NCBI GenBank assembly: GCA_963807865.1
Contig: CAWEDK010000019.1
Span: 118,653 to 182,652 of the forward strand
DNA from: VAZQ01 sp963807865
GTDB lineage: Bacteria > Pseudomonadota > Alphaproteobacteria > Rhizobiales > Xanthobacteraceae
DNA length: 64,000 nucleotides
Direction of reading: 5' to 3'
The position numbers and the translations under genes were made by a program. This document shows positions 9,615 through 17,654 of this stretch, in pieces; position 1 is the first letter of the stretch; each line of letters begins with the position of its first letter. The notes under the pieces are model-generated. The model did not search any database. It had not been told where the DNA came from and saw nothing but the letters and a program-made list of their open reading frames with translations.

Positions 9615-10007
9615 ATGTCGTTCCAACGCGCCGCCGCCTGGGGAAGGCCGGGTTCCGAAGATCGCGCCAGCCGCGACGAGGAGCGCGTGCGCCGCGATTT
9701 CTGGGAGAAGGCCAAGCGCGTCGCCGCGCGATTGCCGTTCGCCGAGGATCTGCTTGCCGCCTATTACTGCGCGTTCGACCAGGCGACGCCGGTGCAGGTC
9801 AAGGCCATGCTGTTCGCGGCCCTCGCCTACTTCGTGCTGCCGTTCGATTTGTTTCCCGACCTGCTGCCGATCGTCGGGTTCACGGACGATGCCGCAGTGC
9901 TGCTGACGGCGCTGCGCCTGATCTCCAGCAACATGCGGCCGGAGCATCGCGCAGCCGCGCGCGAGGCGCTCGACCGCTTGCGTGCTGAGCAGCCTATGTC
10001 TGGCTGA
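9615..10007 (+). CDS. DUF1232 family membrane protein
   Basis: The 130-residue protein has a charged N-terminal half, then the DUF1232 core: VKAMLFAALAYFVLPFDLFPDLLPIVGFTDDAAVLLTALR (quoted in part), including the diagnostic YFVLPFDLFPD and GFTDDAAVL. The core forms one or two short hydrophobic helices. The function of the family is not known. It is followed by a dispersed repeat and is convergent with the Bug receptor gene. Confidence 0.88.
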   Translation: MSFQRAAAWGRPGSEDRASRDEERVRRDFWEKAKRVAARLPFAEDLLAAYYCAFDQATPVQVKAMLFAALAYFVLPFDLFPDLLPIVGFTDDAAVLLTALRLISSNMRPEHRAAAREALDRLRAEQPMSG

Positions 10008-10048
10008 AGCGCACTCCTTTTACGCGAAAGCCGCTTAACATACGGATG

Positions 10049-10184
10049 TGTCCCGGGCGCAGTGCAGCGGCGCAGCCTCTTTGCTGCGCTGATGCGCTGC
10101 AGACCCGGGATCGTAACGGACACCACCTTTGGTAAGGTCCCGGATCAGCGGTGCACCGCTTCGCGCTGCACCGCGTCCGGGACA
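10049..10184. repeat. Dispersed palindromic repeat R1, copy a
   Basis: A 136-bp intergenic repeat with inverted ends TGTCCCGG ... CCGGGACA. Its internal blocks are AGACCCGGGATCGTAAC, GGTCCCGGATC and TTCGCGCTGCACC. The same blocks in the same order occur at 48874-49015, and a truncated copy is at 29494-29519. The G+C-rich internal blocks can form nested hairpins. It lies between convergent genes, where such elements often sit. Confidence 0.9.
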
Positions 10185-10206
10185 CGACAGGAGTTTTCGG
10201 CGCCGG

Positions 10207-11376
10207 TTAAGGGCTGACGCTCGCGCCGGATTCGCGCACGACCTGACCGAGCCGCGGCAGGTCGCGTGCGACCATGGCGCCGAGTTCTTCGGGTGTGCTC
10301 GGCGTGACGAACGCGACTTGCGGCAGCACTTTGTCCCTGACGGCGGCGCTTCGCAGCGCCTTTACGAAGGCGGCGTTGAGCTTCTCGACGATCGGCTTCG
10401 GCGTACCGGCCGGCGCAAACAATCCGAACCACTGCTGCATCTGGACGTCCGGGTAGCCGGTCTCCGGCAGCGTCGGCACGTCCGGGATGCCGGGGTGGCG
10501 GTTCGAGCCGGCGATCGCCAGCATCCGCAGCTGCCCGGACTCGATGTGGCCAGCCGCGGAGAGATAGGACGAGAACAACAGGTCCATCCGGCCCGCGACT
10601 GTATCGGTCACCGCCGGCGCAATGCCACGGTAGGGCACGTGCAGCAGCTTGATCCCGGCGTGCTTGGCGAGCAGCACGCCCAGGAGGTGCCCGCCAGTGC
10701 CGATGCCTTGGGAGCCATAGGTCAGGCCCTCGGGTTTGCTCTTGGCGAGCGCCACGAGCTCCGCGACCGAGCGCGCCGGGCTCGCGGCCGGGACAACCAG
10801 GATGTTGTTGAACGCGAGTAGCGCGGTGATCGGCTGAAAGTCCTTGACCGGGTCGAACTTCAGGTCGGTGTAGAGCGTCGGGTTGATGGCGTGGGTGCCT
10901 GTATGCCCCATCATCAGCAGATAGCCGTCGGGCGACGCGTTCTTGATCGCCATGGCGGCGACATTGCCGGCGGCGCCTGGCCGGTTCTCGATCACGAAAG
11001 TGTGGCCGGTGTCTTCCGCCACGCGCTGCGCAACCAGGCGCATGACGATGTCGGAACTACCGCCCGGCGGGAACGGCACGATGATGGTGATCGGGCGGGA
11101 GGGATAGTTGTCGGTCTGCGCCGGCGCGGCGGAAGCTACGAGGACGCTCGCGACCAGCGCCCCGAACCCGAAGTTCGCGCACATCGTGCGGCAAAATCCG
11201 ATCGCGAACTTCGGGTTCAAAAGGGGCGCTGGAATTATAGAGTTGCTAGTGGTCCTTGGATTCCGAAGTTCGCAAACGAGGGTGCCGCACAAATGATGCG
11301 AACTTCGGAATTGGACCACTAGCGCGGCTACGAACGATCGGAGCGCCGAGCGGGGGCGCGACAGGCCTTGAAACAT
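10207..11376 (-). CDS. Bug/TctC-family solute receptor with a repeat element inserted in its signal peptide
   Basis: The mature part (from about TDNYPSRPITIIVPFPPGG) is a classic Bug-type periplasmic receptor, with the SSDIVMRL and VIENRPGAAGNVA motifs and the LLHVPYRG and PAGTPKPIVEKLN segments. ATG at 11376 is preceded by AAGGGA and starts MFQGLSRPRSALRSFVAAL. After residue 19 the frame enters a 165-bp repeat insertion, then resumes with LVASVLVASAAPAQ. Removing the insertion gives an ordinary signal peptide and a protein of 334 residues, the family norm, instead of 389. The frame stays open through the insertion. An internal ATG at 11184 could also give MCANFGFGALVASVLVA but has no ribosome-binding site. 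Export may be impaired. No TctAB permease is nearby. Confidence 0.92.
   Translation of the reverse strand: MFQGLSRPRSALRSFVAALVVQFRSSHHLCGTLVCELRNPRTTSNSIIPAPLLNPKFAIGFCRTMCANFGFGALVASVLVASAAPAQTDNYPSRPITIIVPFPPGGSSDIVMRLVAQRVAEDTGHTFVIENRPGAAGNVAAMAIKNASPDGYLLMMGHTGTHAINPTLYTDLKFDPVKDFQPITALLAFNNILVVPAASPARSVAELVALAKSKPEGLTYGSQGIGTGGHLLGVLLAKHAGIKLLHVPYRGIAPAVTDTVAGRMDLLFSSYLSAAGHIESGQLRMLAIAGSNRHPGIPDVPTLPETGYPDVQMQQWFGLFAPAGTPKPIVEKLNAAFVKALRSAAVRDKVLPQVAFVTPSTPEELGAMVARDLPRLGQVVRESGASVSP
11154..11322. repeat. CTAG double-hairpin element, copy 1 (inside a signal-peptide coding region)
   Basis: Hairpin 11154-11232 has arms CCAGCGCCCC-GAACCC... and a TTTT/AAAA bulge on the right arm. Hairpin 11246-11322 is bounded by CTAGTGG and CCACTAG, with arms ATTCCGAAGTTCGCA and a bulge on the left arm. 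They are separated by aattatagagttg. Both loops contain GTGCGGCA, one on each strand, so the halves are inverted copies. AGCGC occurs at 11156-11160 and 11321-11325, a possible 5-bp target duplication that would give a 165-bp insertion. Confidence 0.9.
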
Positions 11377-11471
11377 AGCAATTCCCTTTCACGCCCAGCC
11401 GGCACATCGTAAGCGGTGGGACCGGAGTGCCGCAATCCGTCAGTGACGTTCGGACGCGTTCTGACGGCGCG

Positions 11472-12446
11472 TCAGGGACGGACGACGAGCTTCCCCATGA
11501 CCTCGCGTCCGGCCAACGCCTTGATGGCCTGCGGCGTTTCGGCGAGCGGATAAACCTTCTGCACGTGGCACGAGAGCTTGCGCTCCGCGCACCAGCGCGC
11601 GAGTTGATCGAGGGCGTCCCGGTAATTCTGACTGTCGTGCCGCACCCAGGCGCCCCAGAAGACGCCAAGGATGTCGCAGGCCTTGAGCAGCACCAGGTTG
11701 AGCGGCAGCTTGGGAATGTCGCCGGCCGCGAAGCCGACCACCAGCAGTCGTCCTTCCCACGCCAGCGACCGCACCGCCTGTTCGCTGTACGGCCCGCCGA
11801 TCGGATCGTACACGACGTCGATGCCGTGCTCGCCGCCGCGCTGCTTGAGCGCGTCGCGCAAGTTGTCCTTCCCGTAGTTGATGCCCTCGTGTGCGCCGTG
11901 CGCGCGGGCGAACGCCACCTTGTCGTCGGTCGAAGCGCAGGCGATGACGCGGGCGCCCATCAGCCGTCCGAGTTCGACAGCGGCGAGCCCGACGCCGCCC
12001 GAGGCGCCGAGCACCGCCAGCGTCTCCCCGGATTTCAGCTTGGCGCGATGGCGGAGCGCCAGGTAGCTGGTGCCATACGTGATCGTGAGGGCGGCGGCCC
12101 GGTCGAAGTCGAGATCGACGGCGAGCTTGACGATCTGGCTGGCGGCAACCGCGACGCGCTCGGCTGCGGCGCCGAAGTTGGTATAGCCCATGACGCGGTC
12201 GCCGGGCGCGAAGCCGGTCACGCCCGCTCCGACCGTCTCGACCACGCCGGCGAATTCGCCGCCTGGCGAAAACGGAAACGGCGGCTTGACCTGATACTTG
12301 CCGGCGATGATCAGGGCGTCGAAGAAATTCAGTCCGGTGGCTTCGACCTTGGCGACGATCTCGCCGGGCCGCGGTACCGGATCGGGGACCTCGGCCAATT
12401 CGAGGTCGTCGGCGGAGCCGAATTGTCGGCAGAGAATCGCTTTCAC
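11472..12446 (-). CDS. Zinc-type MDR family NAD(P)H:quinone oxidoreductase
   Basis: This 324-residue medium-chain reductase opens MKAILCRQFGSADDL (GTG start at 12446). It has a GroES-like N-terminal domain with LNFFDALIIAGKYQ and PFSPGGEFAGVVETVG. The Rossmann domain carries LAVLGASGGVGLAAVEL, which binds NADPH, and VVYDPIGGPYSEQAVR. There are no structural-zinc cysteines, as usual for quinone reductases (QOR, Qor/CAA43482-like group). It reduces quinones or alpha,beta-unsaturated carbonyls with NADPH in the cytosol. Its stop is 95 bases upstream of the Bug gene start on the same strand. Confidence 0.9.
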   Translation of the reverse strand: MKAILCRQFGSADDLELAEVPDPVPRPGEIVAKVEATGLNFFDALIIAGKYQVKPPFPFSPGGEFAGVVETVGAGVTGFAPGDRVMGYTNFGAAAERVAVAASQIVKLAVDLDFDRAAALTITYGTSYLALRHRAKLKSGETLAVLGASGGVGLAAVELGRLMGARVIACASTDDKVAFARAHGAHEGINYGKDNLRDALKQRGGEHGIDVVYDPIGGPYSEQAVRSLAWEGRLLVVGFAAGDIPKLPLNLVLLKACDILGVFWGAWVRHDSQNYRDALDQLARWCAERKLSCHVQKVYPLAETPQAIKALAGREVMGKLVVRP

Positions 12447-12695
12447 GCGGGGGACTTTGATCGATGAAGGGTCAGTTGTCCTATCACGTCGCGGGCCGGC
12501 GTGCGACCGTGTCGCACCGTGTCGCCCGCGGCCATGCGGGACGAAATATCTCAACAGTTGCCTGCGGATAGCCGGCAGGCCGCGCGCCGGCGAAGTGCCG
12601 TATCGCCTTCACATTGCCGAATTCGCGAGCTATTCCATGCCATTGGTGGAATCCGGCTTTACACAAAAGAGTTCGTTGCCACGGAGGAGGGGCCG

Positions 12696-13283
12696 ATGAC
12701 GGCATTTCGGATCAACATGCGGGTGTTGCCGGTCGTGCTCGCGACCTGTCTGGCGACGGGGGCCTTGGCGCAGCAGCCGCCGGCACCGGCTCCGAAGGCG
12801 GCGCCGAAACCGGCGACGACCGCCGCCGTCGGCGGCGCCCAGCCGACACTGCTCGGCCAGTTTGGCGATTGGGGCGCCTATTCGGCTTCGCCCAATGGCT
12901 CGAAAGTCTGTTTCGCGCTCGGCAAGCCGAAGGCCTCGCAGACCAATCCTCCCGGCCGAAACCGCGATCCGGCTTACATCTTCGTCTCGACGCGTCCGTC
13001 CGAGAACGTCAAGAACGAGGTCTCGGTCATCATCGGCTATCCGTTCAAGACGTCGTCCGACGCGACCGCCGAGATCGGTCCCACCAAGTTCGCCATGTAC
13101 ACGCAGAACGACGGCGCGTGGATCAAGAACGTCGCCGAAGAGGCGCGCATGATCGATGCCATGCGCAAGGGCGCCGACCTCACCATCAAGGGCACGTCGG
13201 GCCGCGGCACCGCGTCGACCGACACCTACTCGCTGAAGGGACTCGCGCAGGCGCTCGATCGCGCCGACCAGGAGTGCAAGTGA
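12696..13283 (+). CDS. Invasion-associated locus B (IalB) family secreted protein
   Basis: The 195-residue product has a signal peptide (RINMRVLPVVLATCLATGALAQ), an Ala/Pro/Lys-rich linker (QQPPAPAPKAAPKPAT), and the IalB domain: LLGQFGDWGAYSASPNGSKVC, CFALGKP, YIFVSTRPSENVKNEVSVIIG, FAMYTQNDGAWIKN and a final DRADQEC. The two conserved Cys probably form a disulfide in the periplasm. IalB was named in Bartonella, but the family is widespread in free-living rhizobia and is not by itself a virulence sign. The start has GGAGGGG immediately upstream. Confidence 0.9.
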   Translation: MTAFRINMRVLPVVLATCLATGALAQQPPAPAPKAAPKPATTAAVGGAQPTLLGQFGDWGAYSASPNGSKVCFALGKPKASQTNPPGRNRDPAYIFVSTRPSENVKNEVSVIIGYPFKTSSDATAEIGPTKFAMYTQNDGAWIKNVAEEARMIDAMRKGADLTIKGTSGRGTASTDTYSLKGLAQALDRADQECK

Positions 13284-13313
13284 GGACGGCTCGCTGTCGC
13301 GGGAGGGAGTAAG

Positions 13314-14114
13314 ATGTCCGGCGCCATTCGCGTCGGTGTCGGCGGCTGGATATTCAAACCCTGGCGCGGAACGTTCTTCCCCAAAGGACTGCCGCAGGCG
13401 CGCGAACTCGAACATGCCAGCCGGGCGCTGACGACCATCGAGATCAACGGCACATTCTACCGCACGCAGAAGCCCGATACCTTCCGCAAGTGGGCGGGCG
13501 AGGTGCCGGACGACTTCGTCTTTGCGCTCAAGGGTCCGCAGTTCGCCACCAACCGCCGCGTGCTGGCGGAGGCCGGCTCGTCGATCGACCGCTTCTTCGC
13601 GAGCGGCGTGCTCGAACTGAAATCGAAGCTCGGCCCGATCATGTGGCAGATGGCGCCGACCAAGAAGTTCGACCCGGCGGACTTCGCCGCCTTTCTGGCG
13701 CTCCTGCCGCCCCAAATCGACGGGACCGTGCTGCGGCACGCCGTCGAGGTGCGGCACGAGAGCTTCGTCGACCCGGCGTTCATCGATCTGCTGCGTCAGC
13801 ATTCGGTGGCGGCGGTTCTGGTCGATTCCGGGAAGCATCCGATGATCGCCGACGTCACCAGCGATTTCCTCTACATGCGGCTGCAGAACACATCCGAGAA
13901 AGAGAAGACCGGGTATCCGGCGGCGGCGCTCGATGCCTGGACCCGGCGGGCGCAGGCCTGGGCGGGTGGCGGTGCTCCGGCCGACGTCAAGCCGGTGGCG
14001 GATGGTTCGCCCGCGAAGAAGCCGCGCGACGTTTTCGTCTACATGATCGCCGGCGCCAAGGTCCGCGCGCCCGCGGCCGCCGAGGCGATGCTCGAACGGC
14101 TTGGCAAGGCGTAG
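13314..14114 (+). CDS. DUF72 (YecE-like) family protein
   Basis: A 266-residue TIM-barrel protein. It begins IRVGVGGWIFKPWRGTFFP, then EINGTFYRTQKPDTFRKWA, FALKGPQFATNRRVL, LGPIMWQMAPTKKFD and AVEVRHESF. These are the conserved blocks of DUF72, including the W-x-Y/F-x-x-W/R opening and the EVRH strand. The biochemical role of DUF72 is not established. It lies 30 bases after ialB on the same strand and ends before a dispersed repeat. Confidence 0.9.
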   Translation: MSGAIRVGVGGWIFKPWRGTFFPKGLPQARELEHASRALTTIEINGTFYRTQKPDTFRKWAGEVPDDFVFALKGPQFATNRRVLAEAGSSIDRFFASGVLELKSKLGPIMWQMAPTKKFDPADFAAFLALLPPQIDGTVLRHAVEVRHESFVDPAFIDLLRQHSVAAVLVDSGKHPMIADVTSDFLYMRLQNTSEKEKTGYPAAALDAWTRRAQAWAGGGAPADVKPVADGSPAKKPRDVFVYMIAGAKVRAPAAAEAMLERLGKA

Positions 14115-14121
14115 CCTCTAA

Positions 14122-14244
14122 CCCTCCCCCTTGTGGGGAGGGTCGCCTGCCGCGCGAAGCGTGGCAGGCGGGGCGGGGTCTTATGACTGCTTGTTCGAAT
14201 CAAACGAGGCCCCACCCCCAACCCCTCCCCACAAGGGGGAGGGG
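14122..14244. repeat. Dispersed inverted repeat R3 (CCCTCCCCCTTGTGGGGAGGG type)
   Basis: The ends CCCTCCCCCTTGTGGGGAGG and CCTCCCCACAAGGGGGAGG are near-perfect inverted copies around a core with CCTGCCGCGCGAAGCGTGGCAGG. Each end also folds on itself around a TTGT/ACAA loop. This type of intergenic hairpin is common in alphaproteobacterial genomes and may act as a terminator for the DUF72 gene. Confidence 0.85.
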
Positions 14245-14333
14245 AGCACACCGCGCTCGTTGTGAATGGGAATTGGATTTCCGCACGGCTGGTCCAGCCT
14301 GCCGCGCGTTCCTATCTGTGCTAGAGAGCCCAC

Positions 14334-15605
14334 ATGTCGCACGATCAACTCTCCAGTTCCGCCGCTTTTACGCCGGAGTCCCTTGTTCGCGAACCGGTTC
14401 CGGCCGGCTTCGTCGAGAAGACGCCGCTCGAGCGTTACGTGCCGCCCAAGAAGCCCTCGGTGGTTGGCTTGACGCGGGCCGAGCTGGCCGAGGCGCTGGG
14501 CAGCATCGGCGTGCCGGCGGCGCAACGCAAGATGCGCGCGCAGCAGATCTGGCACTGGCTCTACGTGCGTGGCGCCACCCGCTTCGACCAGATGACCAGC
14601 GTGTCGAAGGACCTGCACGCGACGCTCGATGCGCATTTCACGCTGGCGCGGCCCGAGGTCGTGGCTGAACAGGTTTCGGTCGATGGCACGCGTAAGTGGC
14701 TGCTGCGGCTCCCTGGCGAGCATGCGGGCGAACAGCCGCACGAGGTCGAGTGCGTCTACATTCCGGAAACCGACCGCGGCACATTGTGCCTGTCGAGCCA
14801 GGTCGGCTGCACGCTCACCTGTTCGTTCTGCCACACCGGCACGCAGCGGCTCGTGCGCAACCTGACGGCGGGCGAGATCGTCGGGCAGGTGATGATCGCG
14901 CGCGACCGGCTGCAGGACTGGCCCGGCCTCGACCGCGTGCAGGGTCCCGGCCTGCCGACCGAAGGCGACCGCTGCGTCTCGAACATCGTCATGATGGGAA
15001 TGGGCGAGCCGCTCTACAATTTCGAGGCGGTGCGCGACGCGATCGGCGTGATCGCGGACGGCGAGGGATTGAGCATCTCGAAGCGCCGCATCACGCTCTC
15101 GACCTCGGGCGTGGTGCCGATGATCGCGCGCGCCGGCGCGGAGATCGGCTCGATGCTGGCGGTGTCGCTGCACGCGGTGCGCGACGAGTTGCGCAACGAG
15201 CTGGTGCCGCTCAACCGCAAGTATCCGATCGAGGAACTGCTCGACGCCTGCCGCAACTATCCGGGCGTCTCGAACGCACGGCGCATCACGTTCGAATACG
15301 TGATGCTCAAGGGCGTGAATGATTCGCTCGCCGACGCGCGGGCGCTGGTGAACCTGCTCAAGGGCATCCCGGCGAAGATCAACCTGATCCCGTTCAATCC
15401 CTGGCCCGGCAGCACCTACGAATGCTCGGACTGGGACCAGATCGAGAAGTTCTCCGAGGTGGTGTTCAACGCCGGCTACGCGTCGCCGGTGCGCACGCCA
15501 CGGGGCCGGGACATTCTTGCGGCCTGCGGCCAGCTCAAGAGCGCGACCGAAAAGTTGTCCGCTCGCGAACGGCTCGCATTGCGTGCCATGGCAATGACAG
15601 ATTGA
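14334..15605 (+). CDS. rlmN: Dual-specificity 23S rRNA A2503 / tRNA A37 methyltransferase (radical SAM)
   Basis: RlmN makes 2-methyladenosine at 23S rRNA A2503 and at A37 of some tRNAs. The 423-residue protein has the N-terminal HhH-like domain (QQIWHWLYVRGATRFDQM) and the radical SAM cluster CTLTCSFC with HTGTQRLVRNLT. It also has the SAM-binding VMMGMGEPLYN, ITLSTSGVVPMI, VSLHAV, and the C-terminal ARGRDILAACGQL-like segment (TPRGRDILAACGQL), which includes the catalytic methyl-carrying Cys. It is uninterrupted. An N-terminal extension of about 35 residues is typical of alphaproteobacterial versions. Confidence 0.96.
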   Translation: MSHDQLSSSAAFTPESLVREPVPAGFVEKTPLERYVPPKKPSVVGLTRAELAEALGSIGVPAAQRKMRAQQIWHWLYVRGATRFDQMTSVSKDLHATLDAHFTLARPEVVAEQVSVDGTRKWLLRLPGEHAGEQPHEVECVYIPETDRGTLCLSSQVGCTLTCSFCHTGTQRLVRNLTAGEIVGQVMIARDRLQDWPGLDRVQGPGLPTEGDRCVSNIVMMGMGEPLYNFEAVRDAIGVIADGEGLSISKRRITLSTSGVVPMIARAGAEIGSMLAVSLHAVRDELRNELVPLNRKYPIEELLDACRNYPGVSNARRITFEYVMLKGVNDSLADARALVNLLKGIPAKINLIPFNPWPGSTYECSDWDQIEKFSEVVFNAGYASPVRTPRGRDILAACGQLKSATEKLSARERLALRAMAMTD

Positions 15606-15646
15606 CGCGCTATCCGGGGCGCGCTGCCCCTCGGAGGCGCTGCTCC

Positions 15647-16159
15647 ATGGACAATTTCGGCCGCTTTCTCCTGCGCTTCATTCTGGTGCCGTTCGGCTAC
15701 ATGGCGGCGGTGATCGCCGGCACGCTGGTGATCGTGTTCGGCTCGTGGAAGCTCGGGCAGGTCTGGGCCACGCCCAATCCGGATGAGCCGCCATTCGCGA
15801 TGTTCAGCGCGCTGTTCGCTGCGCCGGTGCTGCTGGTGACGCTGCTGAGCATGATGTGGCTGCCGGCTGGGATCGGGGTCCTGATCTCGGAGGGCTTCGC
15901 CATCCGGTCGTGGATCTTCCACGCCCTCAACGGCGCGGTCACCGCCTGGATCGGCTGGAGCCTGTTCGGCTACGTCGACGAGACGAACATTTCGGTCAAT
16001 GACCCACTGGCCGTGACCGCGGCCGGGCTGGCCGGTGGCTTCGCCTACTGGCTGATCGCAGGCTGGAGCGCGGGATTTTGGAAACCGGTATTCCGCCGGC
16101 CCGACGCCATACTGCTGCCTGCGCCCGGGACCATGACGGGCGGCACGCAAGTCCGTTAG
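15647..16159 (+). CDS. Membrane protein of unknown function, four predicted TM segments
   Basis: The 170-residue product starts MDNFGRFLLRFILVPFGYM. It has hydrophobic segments at about residues 8-33, 50-78, 85-105 and 122-143, ending in a charged tail. I do not recognise a named domain, although small four-helix proteins of this type are common in Bradyrhizobium-like genomes. It begins 42 bases after rlmN and could be cotranscribed. No catalytic motif is visible. Confidence 0.75.
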   Translation: MDNFGRFLLRFILVPFGYMAAVIAGTLVIVFGSWKLGQVWATPNPDEPPFAMFSALFAAPVLLVTLLSMMWLPAGIGVLISEGFAIRSWIFHALNGAVTAWIGWSLFGYVDETNISVNDPLAVTAAGLAGGFAYWLIAGWSAGFWKPVFRRPDAILLPAPGTMTGGTQVR

Positions 16160-16185
16160 GTTTTCCGCGCTAGGATAATAGTGGC

Positions 16186-16368
16186 ATGCGTGATTTCACG
16201 AAAACGCGGCGTCCAAATGCCCGCCGAACTCGGCGCGCAGCATCCTGGCGGATCGCCGGCGCGGTCCTGATCGCGGCGGTTCTCGCCGGCTGCGACCGCT
16301 GCGGCGACTGGGTGTCGCCGGTGCCCGGCAGCATGGCCTGTCGCCAGGACGCCCCCAAGCCGCGTTAG
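16186..16368 (+). CDS. Small putative lipoprotein
   Basis: A 60-residue product has a strongly basic N-terminus (TKTRRPNARRTRRAASWR), a hydrophobic stretch and the lipobox VLAGC, so lipidation at Cys 36 is likely. The mature part is only about 25 residues (CDRCGDWVSPVPGSMACR) with three Cys. It lies 26 bases after the upstream membrane protein. Its size makes the call less certain, but the signal and lipobox are clear. No function known. Confidence 0.6.
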   Translation: MRDFTKTRRPNARRTRRAASWRIAGAVLIAAVLAGCDRCGDWVSPVPGSMACRQDAPKPR

Positions 16369-16454
16369 CCGCTTCCGGAACCGATCTGCCTGCGTGGCCG
16401 CGCCGATTTGAACTTGCGCGGCGTGTCGGCTAGATCGTCGCGGGGAACGTATTC

Positions 16455-17174
16455 ATGAACCGCACCGGTCTCGGGATCACACTTGGCATCGCGCTCGTCG
16501 TGGGGCTGGTCTTCGGCATCTGGCCGGACCTCGACCTCAAGCTCGCGGCGCTGTTCTATGAACCGCCGCCGAAGGGATTCTGGCGTAGCTACGATCCGGT
16601 CTACTTGCGCCTGCGCGACGCCGTGACCTGGTTGATCGCGCTGGTCGCGCTACCGGCATTCGTGGCGCTCGCGCTCAAGCTGATCTGGCCGAAACGGCCG
16701 CTGCTCATTCCCGGCCGCGCGATGGTGCTCATGATGATCACGCTGGCGCTGGCGCCGGGCGTCATCGCCAATCTGATCTTGAAGGAGCACTGGGGCCGCC
16801 CGCGTCCGATCGACGTCGCCGAGTTCGGTGGCAACGAGCACTTCCGCGCCTGGTGGGACCCGCGCGGCGACTGCGCGAAGAACTGCTCGTTCGTCGCCGG
16901 CGAGCCGTCCGGCGCGTTCTGGACCATGGCGCCCGCGTTCTTAGCGCCCCCGTCCTGGCGCGCAGCTGCCTTGGCGGCGGCGGTGACGTTCGGCGCCGCG
17001 GTCGGCGTGCTGCGGATGGCGGCGGGCGCGCATTTCTTCAGCGACGTGGTGTTCGCCGGCGTGTTCGCGTTCCTGACGATCTGGCTGACGCATGGCTGCC
17101 TCTACCGCTGGCGGCGCACGCGCACCACCGACGAGGCCATCGAGCGCGCACTCGAGCGCTTCAGCCGGCACTAG
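16455..17174 (+). CDS. PAP2-family membrane phosphatase
   Basis: The 239-residue integral membrane protein carries the three-part acid phosphatase signature: KEHWGRPRP (C1, KxxxxxxRP), SFVAGEPSGAF (C2, with Ser and Gly in place of the common PSGH, His not obvious) and RMAAGAHFFSDVV (C3, SRxxxxxHxxxD). Five or six TM helices are predicted. Likely substrates are lipid phosphates such as undecaprenyl pyrophosphate, phosphatidate or lipid A phosphate; LpxE-like enzymes have similar spacing. The altered C2 motif (EPSGAF) deserves note because the canonical His is replaced. Confidence 0.85.
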   Translation: MNRTGLGITLGIALVVGLVFGIWPDLDLKLAALFYEPPPKGFWRSYDPVYLRLRDAVTWLIALVALPAFVALALKLIWPKRPLLIPGRAMVLMMITLALAPGVIANLILKEHWGRPRPIDVAEFGGNEHFRAWWDPRGDCAKNCSFVAGEPSGAFWTMAPAFLAPPSWRAAALAAAVTFGAAVGVLRMAAGAHFFSDVVFAGVFAFLTIWLTHGCLYRWRRTRTTDEAIERALERFSRH

Positions 17175-17182
17175 AATCGTCG

Positions 17183-17653
17183 CTATTCCGGCGTGTCCGA
17201 CGGCTCCGGAATGACGCGCGTGATCGTCCGCAGCACGTCGAAGATTACCGCGGCCGACCAGCCGAACAGCAGCATGCCGTTCATCGCCGTGATTGGGCCG
17301 AGGAGACGCCAGCGCTTGACCGGAATGACATCGCCGTAGCCGAGCGTCGTATAGTTTGCGAAGGCGAAATAGAACGAATCATGCGGGTCCGGAACGATCT
17401 CGACCACGTAATAGGTCACGGCCCAGACCGTTATCGCAATGAGGTGCGCGGCCATCAGGATTGCGACGACCGCCCAGGTCACCAGCACGAGTTGCACCCA
17501 GGTATGCGCGGCCTGAATCGCGATCGTGGTGCGGTGCGTGACCCAGCCGATCAGCCCCATCACGACGGCGTGCAGGGCGATGTTGATCAGCGTGACGGTG
17601 ATGCCGACTGCAAGCTCCCCCTGCAGGAAATCGCCGGTCGTGAACACCCTCAC
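17183..17653 (-). CDS. Two-pore-helix potassium channel (Ion_trans_2) family protein
   Basis: A 156-residue protein with three or four hydrophobic helices. The pore loop DSFYFAFANYTTLGYGD holds the K+ selectivity filter TLGYGD, followed by the inner helix LGPITAMNGMLLFGWSAAVIF. There is no voltage sensor and no RCK domain, so it resembles small KcsA-like subunits that assemble as tetramers. Start ATG at 17653 lies one base beyond the stop of the SET-domain gene (17655), so the two are probably cotranscribed. Confidence 0.88.
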   Translation of the reverse strand: MRVFTTGDFLQGELAVGITVTLINIALHAVVMGLIGWVTHRTTIAIQAAHTWVQLVLVTWAVVAILMAAHLIAITVWAVTYYVVEIVPDPHDSFYFAFANYTTLGYGDVIPVKRWRLLGPITAMNGMLLFGWSAAVIFDVLRTITRVIPEPSDTPE

Positions 17654-17654
17654 C

